Below are positions 45,757-55,224 of a stretch of DNA of 64,000 nt, piece by piece. The stretch is from contig NZ_JBHSWH010000001.1 in NCBI RefSeq assembly GCF_042661025.1, positions 496,001-560,000 of the forward strand. Reading direction: 5' to 3'. Every line of letters begins with the position of its first letter. Position 1 is the first letter of the stretch. The DNA comes from Flexivirga alba. GTDB lineage: Bacteria > Actinomycetota > Actinomycetes > Actinomycetales > Dermatophilaceae. The position numbers and the translations under genes were made by a program. Under the pieces are notes generated by a model, which saw only the letters and a program-made list of their open reading frames with translations, did not search any database and was not told where the DNA came from.

Positions 45757-46692
45757 TCACACCTGCGGCATGACCTCGGTTGCGATCAGGTCCAGGTGTT
45801 CCAGGTCCTGTATGTCGAGCACCTGCAGGTAGACCGTCTCGGCACCGGCTTCCGCGAGCGCACCGAGCCGGTCGATGGCTTCCGCCGGCGTGCCTGCCAC
45901 GCCGCTCTCGCGAAGCTCCGTCTTGTCGCGGCCGATCGCCGCGGCCCGCCGGTCCAGCTCCACCTCCGTGCCACCGACACAGGCCACCTGTGCCGCGGAG
46001 AAACTCATCGAATCCACGGGCCGCCCGGCCGATTCGGCCGCCGCGCGCACCCGCCTGAACTGCGCCGCAGTGTCCGGCACCGAGGAGAACCCGACATTGA
46101 ACTCGTCGGCATACCGCGCCGCGAGCTCCGGAGTCCGTTTCTTGCCGTGCCCGCCGATGATGACCGGCACACCTCCGCGAATCCCGCTGTGTTGCACCGG
46201 TTTCGGCAACGCCGGGCTGTCACTCAGCTGATAGTGGGTGCCGTCGAAGGAGTAGCTGCCGTCGGCTGACCACAGCCCGGTGATGATCTCGAGCTGCTCC
46301 TCGAGCCGGTCGAACCGCTCCTTGGTGCCCGGGAACGGGATGCCGTATGCCGCATGCTCCCGGTCGAACCATCCCGCGCCCAGGCCGAGCTCGACCCGTC
46401 CGCCGGACATCGCATCGACGTTCGCGACCTCGATCGCGAGCACGCCGGGCAGCCGGAACGTCGCGCTCGTGACGAGTGTCCCGAGCCGGATCGTCGAGGT
46501 CTCCCGGGCGATGCCGGCCAGCGTGATCCAGGCGTCGCTCGGGCCCGGCAGTCCGTCGCCGTCGCCCATCGCCAGGTAGTGGTCGGACCGGAAGAACGCC
46601 CCGAAGCCGAGCTTCTCGGCATGCTTGGCGATGGTCACGAGGTCGTCATACGACGCGCCCTGTTGGGGTTCGGTGAAGATGCGCAGCTCCAT
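45757..46692 (-). CDS. LLM-class F420-dependent oxidoreductase
   Basis: Luciferase-like monooxygenase-fold protein of 311 residues of the F420-dependent type. Typical blocks: FGAFFRSDHYLAMG near 30, TIRLGTLVTSATFRLPGVLA near 68, SGGRVELGLGAGWFDREHAAYGI near 96, then the C-terminal AEAGAETVYLQVLD. It would reduce or oxidise a small organic compound with coenzyme F420. Its substrate is unknown. It is convergent with the dioxygenase and precedes nothing obviously linked. Confidence 0.87.
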   Translation of the reverse strand: MELRIFTEPQQGASYDDLVTIAKHAEKLGFGAFFRSDHYLAMGDGDGLPGPSDAWITLAGIARETSTIRLGTLVTSATFRLPGVLAIEVANVDAMSGGRVELGLGAGWFDREHAAYGIPFPGTKERFDRLEEQLEIITGLWSADGSYSFDGTHYQLSDSPALPKPVQHSGIRGGVPVIIGGHGKKRTPELAARYADEFNVGFSSVPDTAAQFRRVRAAAESAGRPVDSMSFSAAQVACVGGTEVELDRRAAAIGRDKTELRESGVAGTPAEAIDRLGALAEAGAETVYLQVLDIQDLEHLDLIATEVMPQV

Positions 46693-46711
46693 ACGCCGAG
46701 CCTACGGGTGC

Positions 46712-48214
46712 TCAGGCGCCGGTCAGGAGCAGCCCGTCCGCCACCAATTCCTGTATGGCGGGCAGCGAGCCGCGCACCAGCTCATCGGTGGGCACGTCGA
46801 GCAGCGACGCGATCGCGCCGAGCGCCTGGCCGGTCGACAGCTCGCCGTCGCAGACCGACACGAACGCCGCCACCGCGGTGTCGACGCGCACGGCACGGCG
46901 CAACCCGCCGCCCTGCCGGATGACGATGACCGACGGGTCCTCGGCGCCGGGGCGCCCGTGCCGCTCCTCGGTCACGTCGGCGGCAACGGTCAGATGGGCG
47001 TCGAGCAAACCCTGCTCCCCCGCTTCGGCCAACCAGGTCCGGGCGCGCAGCCCGGCATCGATCGCCGGGCCCATCGGGGACTGCACCGGCCCGGTCACCT
47101 CGACGAGTTCCTTCCAGGGGCGCCGCCGGGTTTCCGGCAGCTGGACCGTGATCACCCCGAAGCCGATCTCGGCGATCCCGCGCGCCTCGAAGTCGTGCAG
47201 CCACGCGCCATACAATTGCTCGAATCCTGTTGCGCCAGCTCGCAATCCGCCGTCGCCGGACCACAGCTCGGCATACTCCGCCGGGTCCTGGGTGTCACGC
47301 TGCACGACCCAGGCGTCGAGGCCGGTGCGGTCGAACCACTCCCCGACCACATCGCGCCACTCCTTGCCCTCGGGGACCTCCCAGTTGGCCAGCAGTTGAG
47401 CGACACCGCCGGGGTTGAGGTGCTGCGGCAGCTGCCGGATCAGGGAGCGCACGACGCCGTCACCGACCCGCCCGCCGTCGCGATATTCGTAGGTGGGCAC
47501 ACCATCCGTGCGTGGCGTGATCACGAACGGCGGGTTGCTGACGATCAGGTCGAACTCCGCACCGCCGACCGGCCGGAAGAGATCACCGCGGAGCAGGTCC
47601 CACTCGTAGCCGTTGAGCGCAGCGTTCCACGCGGCGATCTCCAGCGCACGAGCAGATGTGTCGGTCGCCACGATGTGCTCGGCGTGTCCGGCCAGGTGCA
47701 ACGACTGCACCCCGCAGCCGGTGCCGAGATCGAGCGCTCGCGCCACAGGACGTCGCGGTGTCCACGACGCCAGCGTCATCGACGCGCCACCGATGCCGAG
47801 CACGTGATCGACCGGCAACGGCTCGCCGGTCATCACCTCGGACAGGTCCGAGACGACCCACCACTGGTGATCGTCCTCGCCATACGGGCGCAGGTCGTAT
47901 GCCGCGTGCGCACGCGAACCGTCGGTCCGCACCAGCCCGGCGGACCGCAGCCGCGCGGTGTCCCATCCGGGCAGGGCACGGTCGAGTTGTCGGACACCGA
48001 CCGGCAGCCCGAGCGCGAAGAGCCGCACCAGCGTCGCGACCGGGGAAGTGTCGTCCCGGGTGACGAGGTCGGCGGGCAGCCGCTGCTCACGATGAAGCGC
48101 CTGGGAGGCCATCGGCCCGAGGCAGTCGCTGATCCCGTCGAGAGTGAAGCGAGCTGCGATCAGCGCGCGCCGAAGCGCGGCAGGGTCGTCGGCGAGCGAC
48201 GCGGGGTTCGGCAT
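46712..48214 (-). CDS. class I methyltransferase with NPPF motif
   Basis: Methyltransferase of about 500 residues. An N-terminal ~150-residue domain (winged-helix-like) precedes the class I core: ARALDLGTGCGVQSLHLAG near 158, VATDTSARALEIA near 182 and the catalytic-type LIVSNPPFVITPR near 226, the N/DPPF signature of N-methyltransferases acting on glutamine or nucleobases. RNA or a ribosomal/release factor is a likely substrate by analogy with RlmG/PrmC, but this is inference. ATG 48214 with GAGGA seven bases upstream is preferred over GTG 48220. A relative sits near topA in other Actinobacteria. Confidence 0.85.
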   Translation of the reverse strand: MPNPASLADDPAALRRALIAARFTLDGISDCLGPMASQALHREQRLPADLVTRDDTSPVATLVRLFALGLPVGVRQLDRALPGWDTARLRSAGLVRTDGSRAHAAYDLRPYGEDDHQWWVVSDLSEVMTGEPLPVDHVLGIGGASMTLASWTPRRPVARALDLGTGCGVQSLHLAGHAEHIVATDTSARALEIAAWNAALNGYEWDLLRGDLFRPVGGAEFDLIVSNPPFVITPRTDGVPTYEYRDGGRVGDGVVRSLIRQLPQHLNPGGVAQLLANWEVPEGKEWRDVVGEWFDRTGLDAWVVQRDTQDPAEYAELWSGDGGLRAGATGFEQLYGAWLHDFEARGIAEIGFGVITVQLPETRRRPWKELVEVTGPVQSPMGPAIDAGLRARTWLAEAGEQGLLDAHLTVAADVTEERHGRPGAEDPSVIVIRQGGGLRRAVRVDTAVAAFVSVCDGELSTGQALGAIASLLDVPTDELVRGSLPAIQELVADGLLLTGA

Positions 48215-48238
48215 ACCCACATCCTCGCCGGTCGGAGG

Positions 48239-48583
48239 TCAGGCGTCAGCAGCGACGGCGTCGGCCACCGAAGCGTGGATGTTGAAGACCCGGTCCAGGC
48301 CGGTGATCCGGAAGTTACGCAGCAAGCGATCGGACTGTATGACGAGAGCCAGGTCGCCGCCGCCCACTCGCTGCGCCTTGAGCCGCCCGACCAGCACGCC
48401 GAGGCCCGTCGAGTCCAGGAACGGCACGCCGGTGAGGTCGACGAGAACCTTCTCCGCGGGGTCGGTGATGAGCCGTGCGAGCGCATCCCGCAACCGCGAC
48501 GCGGCCGAGACGTCCACGTCACCGACCAGCCGAATGACGGTGAAGTCGCCCTCGTCGCTGCCGCTGATGTCCAGGTCGGTCAC
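48239..48583 (-). CDS. STAS-domain anti-sigma factor antagonist
   Basis: Single STAS domain of 114 residues, the anti-sigma factor antagonist type (SpoIIAA/RsbV-like). The phosphorylation motif is VPFLDSTGLGVLVG near residue 54, with the Ser that a partner kinase would modify. No cognate anti-sigma kinase lies in the window. GTG 48583 is chosen: AAAGGC lies ahead and family homology begins there. It is 24 bp from the methyltransferase start and divergent from the helicase gene. Confidence 0.87.
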   Translation of the reverse strand: MTDLDISGSDEGDFTVIRLVGDVDVSAASRLRDALARLITDPAEKVLVDLTGVPFLDSTGLGVLVGRLKAQRVGGGDLALVIQSDRLLRNFRITGLDRVFNIHASVADAVAADA

Positions 48584-48687
48584 GAAGCTGCCTTTCGTGG
48601 AAGTGCCGGTTGCCGGCGGCCAGTCTTTCATCGTCGGGGCCTGCCGGTTCAGCGGATGTCGGAGATCGGACCTACCGTGGAGGCGGA

Positions 48688-51036
48688 ATGACGAACATCG
48701 CGCCCGTCACCGGCCCTCCGCATGCCCGGCCGGAGCCCGACGCTGCCCAGGAACGCCGCGATGACTTCGACGCACAAGGCGCATTGGACGCGCTCGAGGG
48801 CGCAGGCACGGGTCGGTTGCTGCACACCCGCCTCCTGCCTGGCCGTATGGCGATCGACGCCTCGTGGCCGCAGTGGGTCAACCCCCAGGTCAGTGCCGCC
48901 GTGCAGGGCACCGGGATCGACCGGCTCTGGTCCCACCAGCGGCAGGCCGCCGATCTCGCGTGGTCCGGCGAGCACGTTGTGCTGTCGACGGGCACCGCGT
49001 CCGGCAAGAGTCTCGGTTACCTCCTGCCGATGCTTTCGGCAGTCGCCGACGGCTCCGACGCACCGACCGGCCGCGGTGCCACCGCGATCTACCTCGCGCC
49101 AACCAAAGCCCTTGCGGCGGACCAGGAAACGCGCATCCGCGGTTTCGCCATACCCGGCGTGCGGGCTGCCACCCTCGACGGCGACACCCCGCTCGACGAG
49201 CGCCGCTGGATCCGCGACCATGCCGCGTTGCTGCTGACCAACCCCGACCTGCTGCATCACACGTTGCTGCCCGGGCACGAGCGATGGGCATCCTTCTTCC
49301 GCGCGCTGCGGTATGTCGTGATCGACGAATGTCACGTCTACCGTGGGGTTTTCGGCTCTCACGTCGCCGGGGTGCTCCGCCGCCTGCGGCGCATCGCCGC
49401 CCGCTACCACGCCGACCCGACCTTCGTGCTGGCCTCAGCGACGGTCGCCACCCCGGGTCTGCACGCGAGTGAACTCATCGGACTGCCGGTGCACGAGGTC
49501 ACCCGAGACGGCTCGCCCCGGGCGCCGATGCTCTTCGGTCTCTGGCAGCCGGGCACCAAGCCCGGAGCCGGTCCGGACGCAGCGCAACGGAGCGCGGTGG
49601 CCGAGTCCGCCGATCTGATGACCTCGCTCATCGACCGCGGCGTGCAGACACTGACTTTCGCGCGCTCCCGGGTGGGCGTTGAGATCGTCGCCGAAATGGT
49701 CCGATCCCATGCTGGTGATCGAGTTGCGGCATACCGCGGGGGCTATCTGCCGGAGGAACGTCGCGAGCTCGAAAACGACCTGCGCACAGGCAAACTCCGC
49801 GGACTGGCCGCAACGTCCGCGCTCGAGCTCGGCATCGACGTCAGTGGGCTGGACGCGGTGCTGCTCGCCGGGTGGCCGGGCACGTTGGCCTCGTTGTGGC
49901 AGCGGGCCGGGCGCGCGGGCCGCAGTGGTCGGACGTCGCTGGTCGTGCTGGTTGCCGAGGACGACCCGCTCGATTCCTTCCTGGTGCATCACCCCGAGGC
50001 GATCTTCGACCGGCCGGTGGAGGCCGCGACGCTCGACCCGAGGAACCCCTTCGTGCTGGCGCCGCACATAGCAGCCGCGGCACACGAGCTGCCGGTGACC
50101 GCAGCAGACTCCGATCTCTTCGGACCGTCGATGCCAGCCATCCTGCAGTCACTGGTGGCTCGCGGGATCCTGCGCAGGCGCCCCCGCGGCTGGTTCTGGG
50201 CGCGCGAGGACCGACCGGCTGATCACTTCTCGCTGCGTGGTGGCGGCGAGGACGACGTGCGGATCGTCGAAACCCGCACCGCCCGGGTGCTCGGCACGGT
50301 CGACGCGGCTCGTGCTCACGCTGCGGTGCACACCGGCGCGGTCTACCTGCACCAGGGCACATCGCACGTCGTCACCGAGCTCGACCTGGATGCGACGACA
50401 GCGCACGTCGTGGTGGGCGACCCCGGCTGGTCGACGTTCGCACAATCGGTGTCGGCGTTCGACATACAACAGGTAGAGCGCGAAACACGTTGGGGCAGTG
50501 TAGGTTTGCACTTCGGGACGATCCGCGTGCGAACCCAGGTCACGTCGTTCCAGCGGTTGCTTCCGTCTGGTGAGGTCATCGGGCAACACCCGCTCGACCT
50601 CCCTGAGCGTGAGCTGGTGACGCGAGGCGTCTGGTGGACCATCGATGAGAACGACCTGCTGACCGAGGGGCTGACCGAGGACGCCATGCCCGGCGCGTTG
50701 CACGCGGCCGAGCATGCCTCGATCGCGATGTTGCCGCTGGTCGCCCAGTCGGACCGGTGGGACGTCGGTGGTGTGTCGACCGCGCTGCATCCGGACACCG
50801 GGTTGCCGACCGTCGTGGTCTACGACGGCTACCCCGGAGGCGCCGGCTTCGCCGAGCGAGCGTATGCCGAGGCCGCCACCTGGCTGCTGGCCACGCGCGC
50901 CGCGATCAACGCCTGCCCGTGCAGCGACGGCTGCCCGGCATGCGTGCAGTCCCCGAAGTGCGGCAACGGCAACCACCCGTTGGACAAGTCCGGCGCGATC
51001 GTGGTGCTGGACCGTGTGCTGCGGGACCACCGCTGA
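48688..51036 (+). CDS. MrfA-type DEAD/DEAH helicase
   Basis: Superfamily 2 helicase of 782 residues with the layout of MrfA/SftH (YprA group), 3'-5' DNA helicases that repair mitomycin-type damage. Motif I is STGTASGKS near 100, motif II VVIDECHVY near 214, motif III LASATVA, and the C-terminal motifs include ATSALELGIDVSG and RAGRAGRSG. The signature cysteine cluster CPCSDGCPACVQSPKCGN near the end binds zinc and marks this family. ATG 48688 follows GGAGGCGG; it corresponds in place to the helicase downstream of topA in mycobacteria. Confidence 0.92.
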   Translation: MTNIAPVTGPPHARPEPDAAQERRDDFDAQGALDALEGAGTGRLLHTRLLPGRMAIDASWPQWVNPQVSAAVQGTGIDRLWSHQRQAADLAWSGEHVVLSTGTASGKSLGYLLPMLSAVADGSDAPTGRGATAIYLAPTKALAADQETRIRGFAIPGVRAATLDGDTPLDERRWIRDHAALLLTNPDLLHHTLLPGHERWASFFRALRYVVIDECHVYRGVFGSHVAGVLRRLRRIAARYHADPTFVLASATVATPGLHASELIGLPVHEVTRDGSPRAPMLFGLWQPGTKPGAGPDAAQRSAVAESADLMTSLIDRGVQTLTFARSRVGVEIVAEMVRSHAGDRVAAYRGGYLPEERRELENDLRTGKLRGLAATSALELGIDVSGLDAVLLAGWPGTLASLWQRAGRAGRSGRTSLVVLVAEDDPLDSFLVHHPEAIFDRPVEAATLDPRNPFVLAPHIAAAAHELPVTAADSDLFGPSMPAILQSLVARGILRRRPRGWFWAREDRPADHFSLRGGGEDDVRIVETRTARVLGTVDAARAHAAVHTGAVYLHQGTSHVVTELDLDATTAHVVVGDPGWSTFAQSVSAFDIQQVERETRWGSVGLHFGTIRVRTQVTSFQRLLPSGEVIGQHPLDLPERELVTRGVWWTIDENDLLTEGLTEDAMPGALHAAEHASIAMLPLVAQSDRWDVGGVSTALHPDTGLPTVVVYDGYPGGAGFAERAYAEAATWLLATRAAINACPCSDGCPACVQSPKCGNGNHPLDKSGAIVVLDRVLRDHR

Positions 51037-51091
51037 GGCTTGCGGCTCACGCGTAAATCGGTTGCCGCCAGGGTTACTCGCGGGCATCGTC

Positions 51092-51895
51092 ATGGTCGTG
51101 ATGGACGATGCGAGCCTGCTTGCGGCATACGACGAACAACTGCGCGCGGACGCCGAAATGGGGTCGATGGCCGACGTCGTGCGACACGGCCCGCTGCTCT
51201 GGGGGACGTTCCACAGCGGTCGCGGCTTCGTCAGCTACCAGAGCCTTGGCTCACCGACCGAGGCCGAACTCGAGCGACTGATCGTCGATACCATCGCGCA
51301 CTACGAAACTGACCCACGGACAACCGAGTTCGAGTGGAAGACCCGCGGCCACGACGGCCTGCCGGCTCTCGACGCGCTGCTGCGCAAGCACCGGTTCGTT
51401 CCGGACGAAGTCGAGTCCGTGATGGTCGGTGAGGCCGCGTCGATTGCAATGGATGTCCCTGTGCCCGAAGGCGTTTCGCTGCGTAGCGTGACGTCGCGCG
51501 AAGACGTCGCCGCCATGGTCAGCATGCAGGCAAGCGTCTTCGGGGACCCACAGACGATCGATGAGCGCGTCGACTCCACGCTGCAGCGACTGAACGACCC
51601 GGCCGCTCCTGGAGTCGAGCTGTGGGTCGCCGAGGCCGAGGGCCGACCAGTCAGCGCCGGCCGCATCGACCCGGTCCGGAGCACCGACTTTGCCGGCATC
51701 TGGGGCGGTGCCACCCTCCCCGAATGGCGTGGGCGCGGCATCTACCGTGCCCTCACCGCGAAGCGAGCCCAAGCCGCCCTGCGGGTCGGCAAAACTTTGA
51801 TCAACTCCGACTCCACCGAGTTCTCCCGGCCCATCCTGGAGCGCTCCGGATTCCACCGGGTCACGACCACCACGCCATACATCTGGCAGCGCTGA
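51092..51895 (+). CDS. GNAT-family acetyltransferase
   Basis: Protein of 267 residues whose C-terminal half is a GNAT domain: SLRSVTSREDVAAMVSMQASVFG near 128, VELWVAEAEGRPVSAGRI near 170, and the acetyl-CoA loop ATLPEWRGRGIYRALTAKRAQ near 208. The N-terminal ~120 residues are unlike a second GNAT copy and may be a substrate domain. The acceptor is unknown. ATG 51092 is used; ATG 51101 is close behind. Confidence 0.83.
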   Translation: MVVMDDASLLAAYDEQLRADAEMGSMADVVRHGPLLWGTFHSGRGFVSYQSLGSPTEAELERLIVDTIAHYETDPRTTEFEWKTRGHDGLPALDALLRKHRFVPDEVESVMVGEAASIAMDVPVPEGVSLRSVTSREDVAAMVSMQASVFGDPQTIDERVDSTLQRLNDPAAPGVELWVAEAEGRPVSAGRIDPVRSTDFAGIWGGATLPEWRGRGIYRALTAKRAQAALRVGKTLINSDSTEFSRPILERSGFHRVTTTTPYIWQR

Positions 51896-52016
51896 GCGGC
51901 GAACACCGCCATTTCCCAAGGCCAGGCCGACGCTCAACAGCACGCAGCAACCGCGCATTCTGCAAGATCCTTGCCATTCCGCCACCAGAACTGCGCAAAA
52001 GGTGGAGGATGCGGCC

Positions 52017-53549
52017 ATGTGGGAGGTTGCAAAACGCAGGGGACATGTGGGTTTGGGACCGAGCGTCTCAGGGCCTTGGAACACATTCGCGGACATGAAC
52101 GCTGTGACCGGATGGTTGTTGTGGTCACACCGGATGTCGTCACGCTTCGGGGGTATGACGGGCAAGGCATTCGCCGCCGCTGCGCGCGACCGCGGCGTAC
52201 CGCTTTCGGAGACCGAGGTCTCGCGCGCCGAGAACGGTGAATCGGACATCGCGATCACCGCGGTCGGCAAGTACGAGCGGATGCTGGGCATGCCTCCGGG
52301 CACGCTCAGCGCACCGCTGCGATCAGCGGCGCGCCTCGCTCCGCACGCTCCCGGATCGGACCGGCTCGCCGCGTTGCGATCGGTGCCGAAGACGCAAGAA
52401 GCGCGACACAAGGTCGTCGATGACTTCTACGTCCGTTATGTGGACGGGGATCACTTCACGGCCAGCGACTGGCTGATGCTCGTCGACGCGATCACCTACC
52501 GCGACAACTCTTTGCTACCAGATGCCTTGGTAGCGCAATGGATCCGCTTGCTGCTGGACGAAACCATGCGGGCGGTGAACGGCGCCTACTACCCGCGGAT
52601 CGAAGCCCTGTCCACCATTGCCGAGTGCGACAGATATGCCATGCACCTGCTGGTGGCAACGCGGGAGCTCACCGCTGCGAAGGGCGTCTCGGGAGCTCCG
52701 GATGCTTGGAGCGTTGTCGGTGACATCCGCAACCCTGAGGTCATCGACACGCTGATTGCTGAGTTGCCGTCCGTCCCGGATCACCGGCTCATCGACTATG
52801 CGCCCACGTTGATGATGCCCGCATACCGAAGCTCGTTCAGCACGGCGCAGGCGCAGGCGATCGCCACCGAACTGGAGCGGCGGCTCAAGCATTGGTCGCT
52901 GGCATCGTACGAACCGATCGCCATCCTGGCCGCCGAACTCCCGACGTCGATCGGCGAACCGATCCTGCGGCGCATCGACAATGTTCATCCGCTGTCGCGC
53001 CTGACCGGGCGCCGCGCCAACAGGGACGCGACCGGCGAAATCGTGACCTATACGAACGCGGCGATGGCGACGACCTGGCCGAGCCATCCACACGGCAGCG
53101 TGCTGCCCGAGTTGCTCCGCCTGGCGCTCAGCAGCGAGCACACGGGCTTCCGGCATCACGCGACGACGTTGATCTACTCCAGTCCGTTCGCGGCAGCGAT
53201 CTGCGATGCCGCCGCTGACCTGTGCACACCGGACGAGCGTCCGCTGACCCGACAGCTTGCGACTTACCTCGTCTCGCGCCTCGCGACGCCGGACAACGAC
53301 GAGCGGCTCCGGCTGTTGCTCAAGCACGGCACCAGTCGTGGCATGGTCAGCAACACACTCATGGCCATGGCGCACGCCGGAATCCTCACCGATCAGGACG
53401 ACCTGCAGCCGTTCCTGACCAAGCGGGACTACCACGCTGTCGGCGTGTATGCGGCGGGCATCACCCACCACCCAGACCTCTACAGCAAGGCGGCCGACGG
53501 GGACGACGCCATCTGGTGGCGGGAGAAACGCGGCGGCATCTGGGAGTGA
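52017..53549 (+). CDS. XRE-like regulator with large helical C-terminal domain
   Basis: Protein of 510 residues, not assigned to a known family. Residues ~40-95 (GKAFAAAARDRGVPLSETEVSRAENGES...) look like an XRE-type helix-turn-helix. The remaining ~400 residues are helical and read like repeated units (VIDTLIAELPSVPDHRLIDY, ATELERRLKHWSLASYEPIAIL, LPELLRLALSSEHTGFRHHATT), suggesting a HEAT/ARM-like scaffold. No enzyme motif is visible. ATG 52017 follows GGTGGAGG by eight bases. It is alone on its strand between an acetyltransferase gene and the pilus operon. Confidence 0.7.
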   Translation: MWEVAKRRGHVGLGPSVSGPWNTFADMNAVTGWLLWSHRMSSRFGGMTGKAFAAAARDRGVPLSETEVSRAENGESDIAITAVGKYERMLGMPPGTLSAPLRSAARLAPHAPGSDRLAALRSVPKTQEARHKVVDDFYVRYVDGDHFTASDWLMLVDAITYRDNSLLPDALVAQWIRLLLDETMRAVNGAYYPRIEALSTIAECDRYAMHLLVATRELTAAKGVSGAPDAWSVVGDIRNPEVIDTLIAELPSVPDHRLIDYAPTLMMPAYRSSFSTAQAQAIATELERRLKHWSLASYEPIAILAAELPTSIGEPILRRIDNVHPLSRLTGRRANRDATGEIVTYTNAAMATTWPSHPHGSVLPELLRLALSSEHTGFRHHATTLIYSSPFAAAICDAAADLCTPDERPLTRQLATYLVSRLATPDNDERLRLLLKHGTSRGMVSNTLMAMAHAGILTDQDDLQPFLTKRDYHAVGVYAAGITHHPDLYSKAADGDDAIWWREKRGGIWE

Positions 53550-53555
53550 GCGCGG

Positions 53556-53942
53556 TCAGGGCGGCGTCGGTGCCTTCGACGGCGCCGGATCCGGACCCGC
53601 CCGGGCGCGCGCCTGCGCCGGACCGAACCCTGGCCAGCTCGCCTTCGTCGCGACGCTGACGGTGAGGTCGTCTCCCACGATCGAGCACTCGACCAACGAC
53701 CCGCCGTTGCGCGCTGCCACTTCCGCGGCCACCTCGCAGGGCGAGCGGACGTCGGCTCCGACCAACACCTGCGCACCCGCGAGCGCGGCAAGGTCGGCCG
53801 CAGCACGAGCCCGATGACTGGCCTGAACTGCCGAGAGCAGCGCCAGCGCGCCGGTCAGGCAGAGCATCACGACGCCGATCGCCATCACGCCCAGCACGGT
53901 TGCGGAGCCTTGCTCCCGCTCGCCTGTCGTGTACCGACTCAT
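53556..53942 (-). CDS. TadE-like protein, last gene of Tad operon
   Basis: Secretion/pilus protein of 128 residues corresponding in place and form to Rv3654c of Mycobacterium tuberculosis. A basic start is followed by one membrane segment (SATVLGVMAIGVVMLCLTGALALLSA) preceded by EQG, a prepilin-like site without the +5 Glu, then LAALAGAQVL and a Pro/Ala tail. Its ATG overlaps the tadE stop in an ATGA junction. It is probably a minor pseudopilin or envelope component of the Tad system. Confidence 0.82.
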   Translation of the reverse strand: MSRYTTGEREQGSATVLGVMAIGVVMLCLTGALALLSAVQASHRARAAADLAALAGAQVLVGADVRSPCEVAAEVAARNGGSLVECSIVGDDLTVSVATKASWPGFGPAQARARAGPDPAPSKAPTPP

Positions 53943-54349
53943 GAGACGGGCTCGGAACTCTCGACCGGTGTCGTGATCACCGAACGCAGTGGTTTCCCGC
54001 CGACCAGCCAACCGAACGGCCCGGGAACCGGAGCCGTCACGGTCACCGTCACCTCGGCACGCCCACCGCCGGCGACGGCGACCGTGCTGCCCGACGGACC
54101 GGCACGGACGCCGACCTCCTGCACCGCCGACGTGCTGTCACCCCTGGCGGCAGCGCGCGCCGCCACGCGGGCGGCATCGACGCATCGCACTTGATTGATG
54201 CCGATCATTACCGCGTTGACCGCGATCAACAGCACGAAGATGAGCGTGGGGATGGTGGCCGCGAGCTCAGCGGTGACCATGCCGCCGTCTCTATGCCGGG
54301 CCCGGCGCGCCTCTCTCGCCCGCGCCCGTCGCGGCCACCTCCCCGGCAT
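53939..54349 (-). CDS. TadE-family pseudopilin
   Basis: TadE-type minor pilin of 136 residues. After a very Arg-rich N-terminus comes GGMVTAELAATIPTLIFVLLIAVNAV, a class IV-b prepilin site with Glu at +5 of the mature chain, followed by one hydrophobic helix. The rest is beta-rich and ends TTPVESSEPVS. The start ATG shares one base with the flp stop (TGATG), showing translational coupling. It belongs to the Flp pilus. Confidence 0.85.
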   Translation of the reverse strand: MPGRWPRRARAREARRARHRDGGMVTAELAATIPTLIFVLLIAVNAVMIGINQVRCVDAARVAARAAARGDSTSAVQEVGVRAGPSGSTVAVAGGGRAEVTVTVTAPVPGPFGWLVGGKPLRSVITTPVESSEPVS

Positions 54350-54576
54350 CAGGACGCGACGCTCAGCGCCGACTGGATGATGCCGGTCAGCGCGGTCTTC
54401 ACCGCACCCGACTTCACCACCGCCATCAGCACGACCGCGAACGCGACGGCCGCGAGCGTGCCGACGGCATACTCCGCGGTGGTCATTCCCGCCTCGCGAC
54501 GCTCTGCCTGTGTGGTCGCCAGCTGTAGCCAGCGCGCCTGCAAACGCGCGCCCAGCCGGATTGTCCTTCGTGACAT
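54349..54576 (-). CDS. Flp-type major pilin (DUF4244)
   Basis: Small pilin of 75 residues of the DUF4244 type that takes the Flp place in actinobacterial Tad loci (as Rv3656c). The prepilin peptidase site is EAGMTTAEYAVGTLAAVAFA: cleavage after Gly leaves Met1 and Glu5, followed by the hydrophobic helix. ATG 54576 has GAAGGAGAG seven bases upstream, the strongest ribosome-binding site of the operon, as expected for the major subunit. No prepilin peptidase gene is present in the window. Confidence 0.87.
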   Translation of the reverse strand: MSRRTIRLGARLQARWLQLATTQAERREAGMTTAEYAVGTLAAVAFAVVLMAVVKSGAVKTALTGIIQSALSVAS

Positions 54577-54657
54577 GTGATCTCTCCTTCTCTCGATGAA
54601 TTGCCCTCTGCGAGAGCGCTGTCCGCGCGCCATTGGCGACGCGGGTCATGAAGTCAC

Positions 54658-55224
54658 TCACCTCATCCCGGTCATCAGGTCTCCGGCGAGCGCGGCGATC
54701 ACCGGCACGACGGTCAGTAGCGCGAACGCCGGCAGGAAGCACAGCCCGAGCGGTATGACGACCAGCACCGACAACCTTCCGGTGGCCTCCTCGATCCGGC
54801 GTTGCTCGGCCCGACGCATGTCCGCGGCGGCACGCTTGAGGAGGCCGGCGGGTGGGACACCGGCCATTCCGGCGAGGGCAACCGCCTGCTCGGCAGGACG
54901 CCAGATGCTTGGCAGGCCGTCCCAAGCTCTGGCCTCCGCGACACCCCAGCGCAGTGCCGCCACGACCTGCCGCAGGTGTGCTGCCACGACCGGGCCGCTG
55001 CGCTCGGCGACCACTTCGACCGCGGTCACCAACGGCACACCGCTACCCAGTGCGAGCGCCATCAGGTCGAGCGCGCCGGCAACGCTCAACACGTCCTCCG
55101 CGGCGGAGCCCGCGACTGGCTCCGCCGGTGCCGCGGCCGTGCTCGCACCCGGCCCCAGAGCCGCACGCGACGGCCAGAGCATCGGGAGCACGGCCACCAT
55201 CAGCGCCGCGAGAAGGATCGTCAT
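54658..55224 (-). CDS. tadC: Tad pilus assembly membrane protein TadC
   Basis: Inner-membrane platform protein of 188 residues with the type II secretion GspF fold. One hydrophobic segment at the N-terminus and a pair at the C-terminus (LSVLVVIPLGLCFLPAFALLTVVPVIAAL) flank a cytoplasmic helical domain with GVPLVTAVEVVAERSGP. ATG 55224 overlaps the tadB stop in ATGA. Works with TadA and TadB to extrude the pilus. Confidence 0.85.
   Translation of the reverse strand: MTILLAALMVAVLPMLWPSRAALGPGASTAAAPAEPVAGSAAEDVLSVAGALDLMALALGSGVPLVTAVEVVAERSGPVVAAHLRQVVAALRWGVAEARAWDGLPSIWRPAEQAVALAGMAGVPPAGLLKRAAADMRRAEQRRIEEATGRLSVLVVIPLGLCFLPAFALLTVVPVIAALAGDLMTGMR

Noticed and set aside
46625..48691. Plus-strand frame of 688 codons opposite the methyltransferase gene
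   Set aside because: Antisense shadow produced by high GC; the minus-strand NPPF methyltransferase is convincing.
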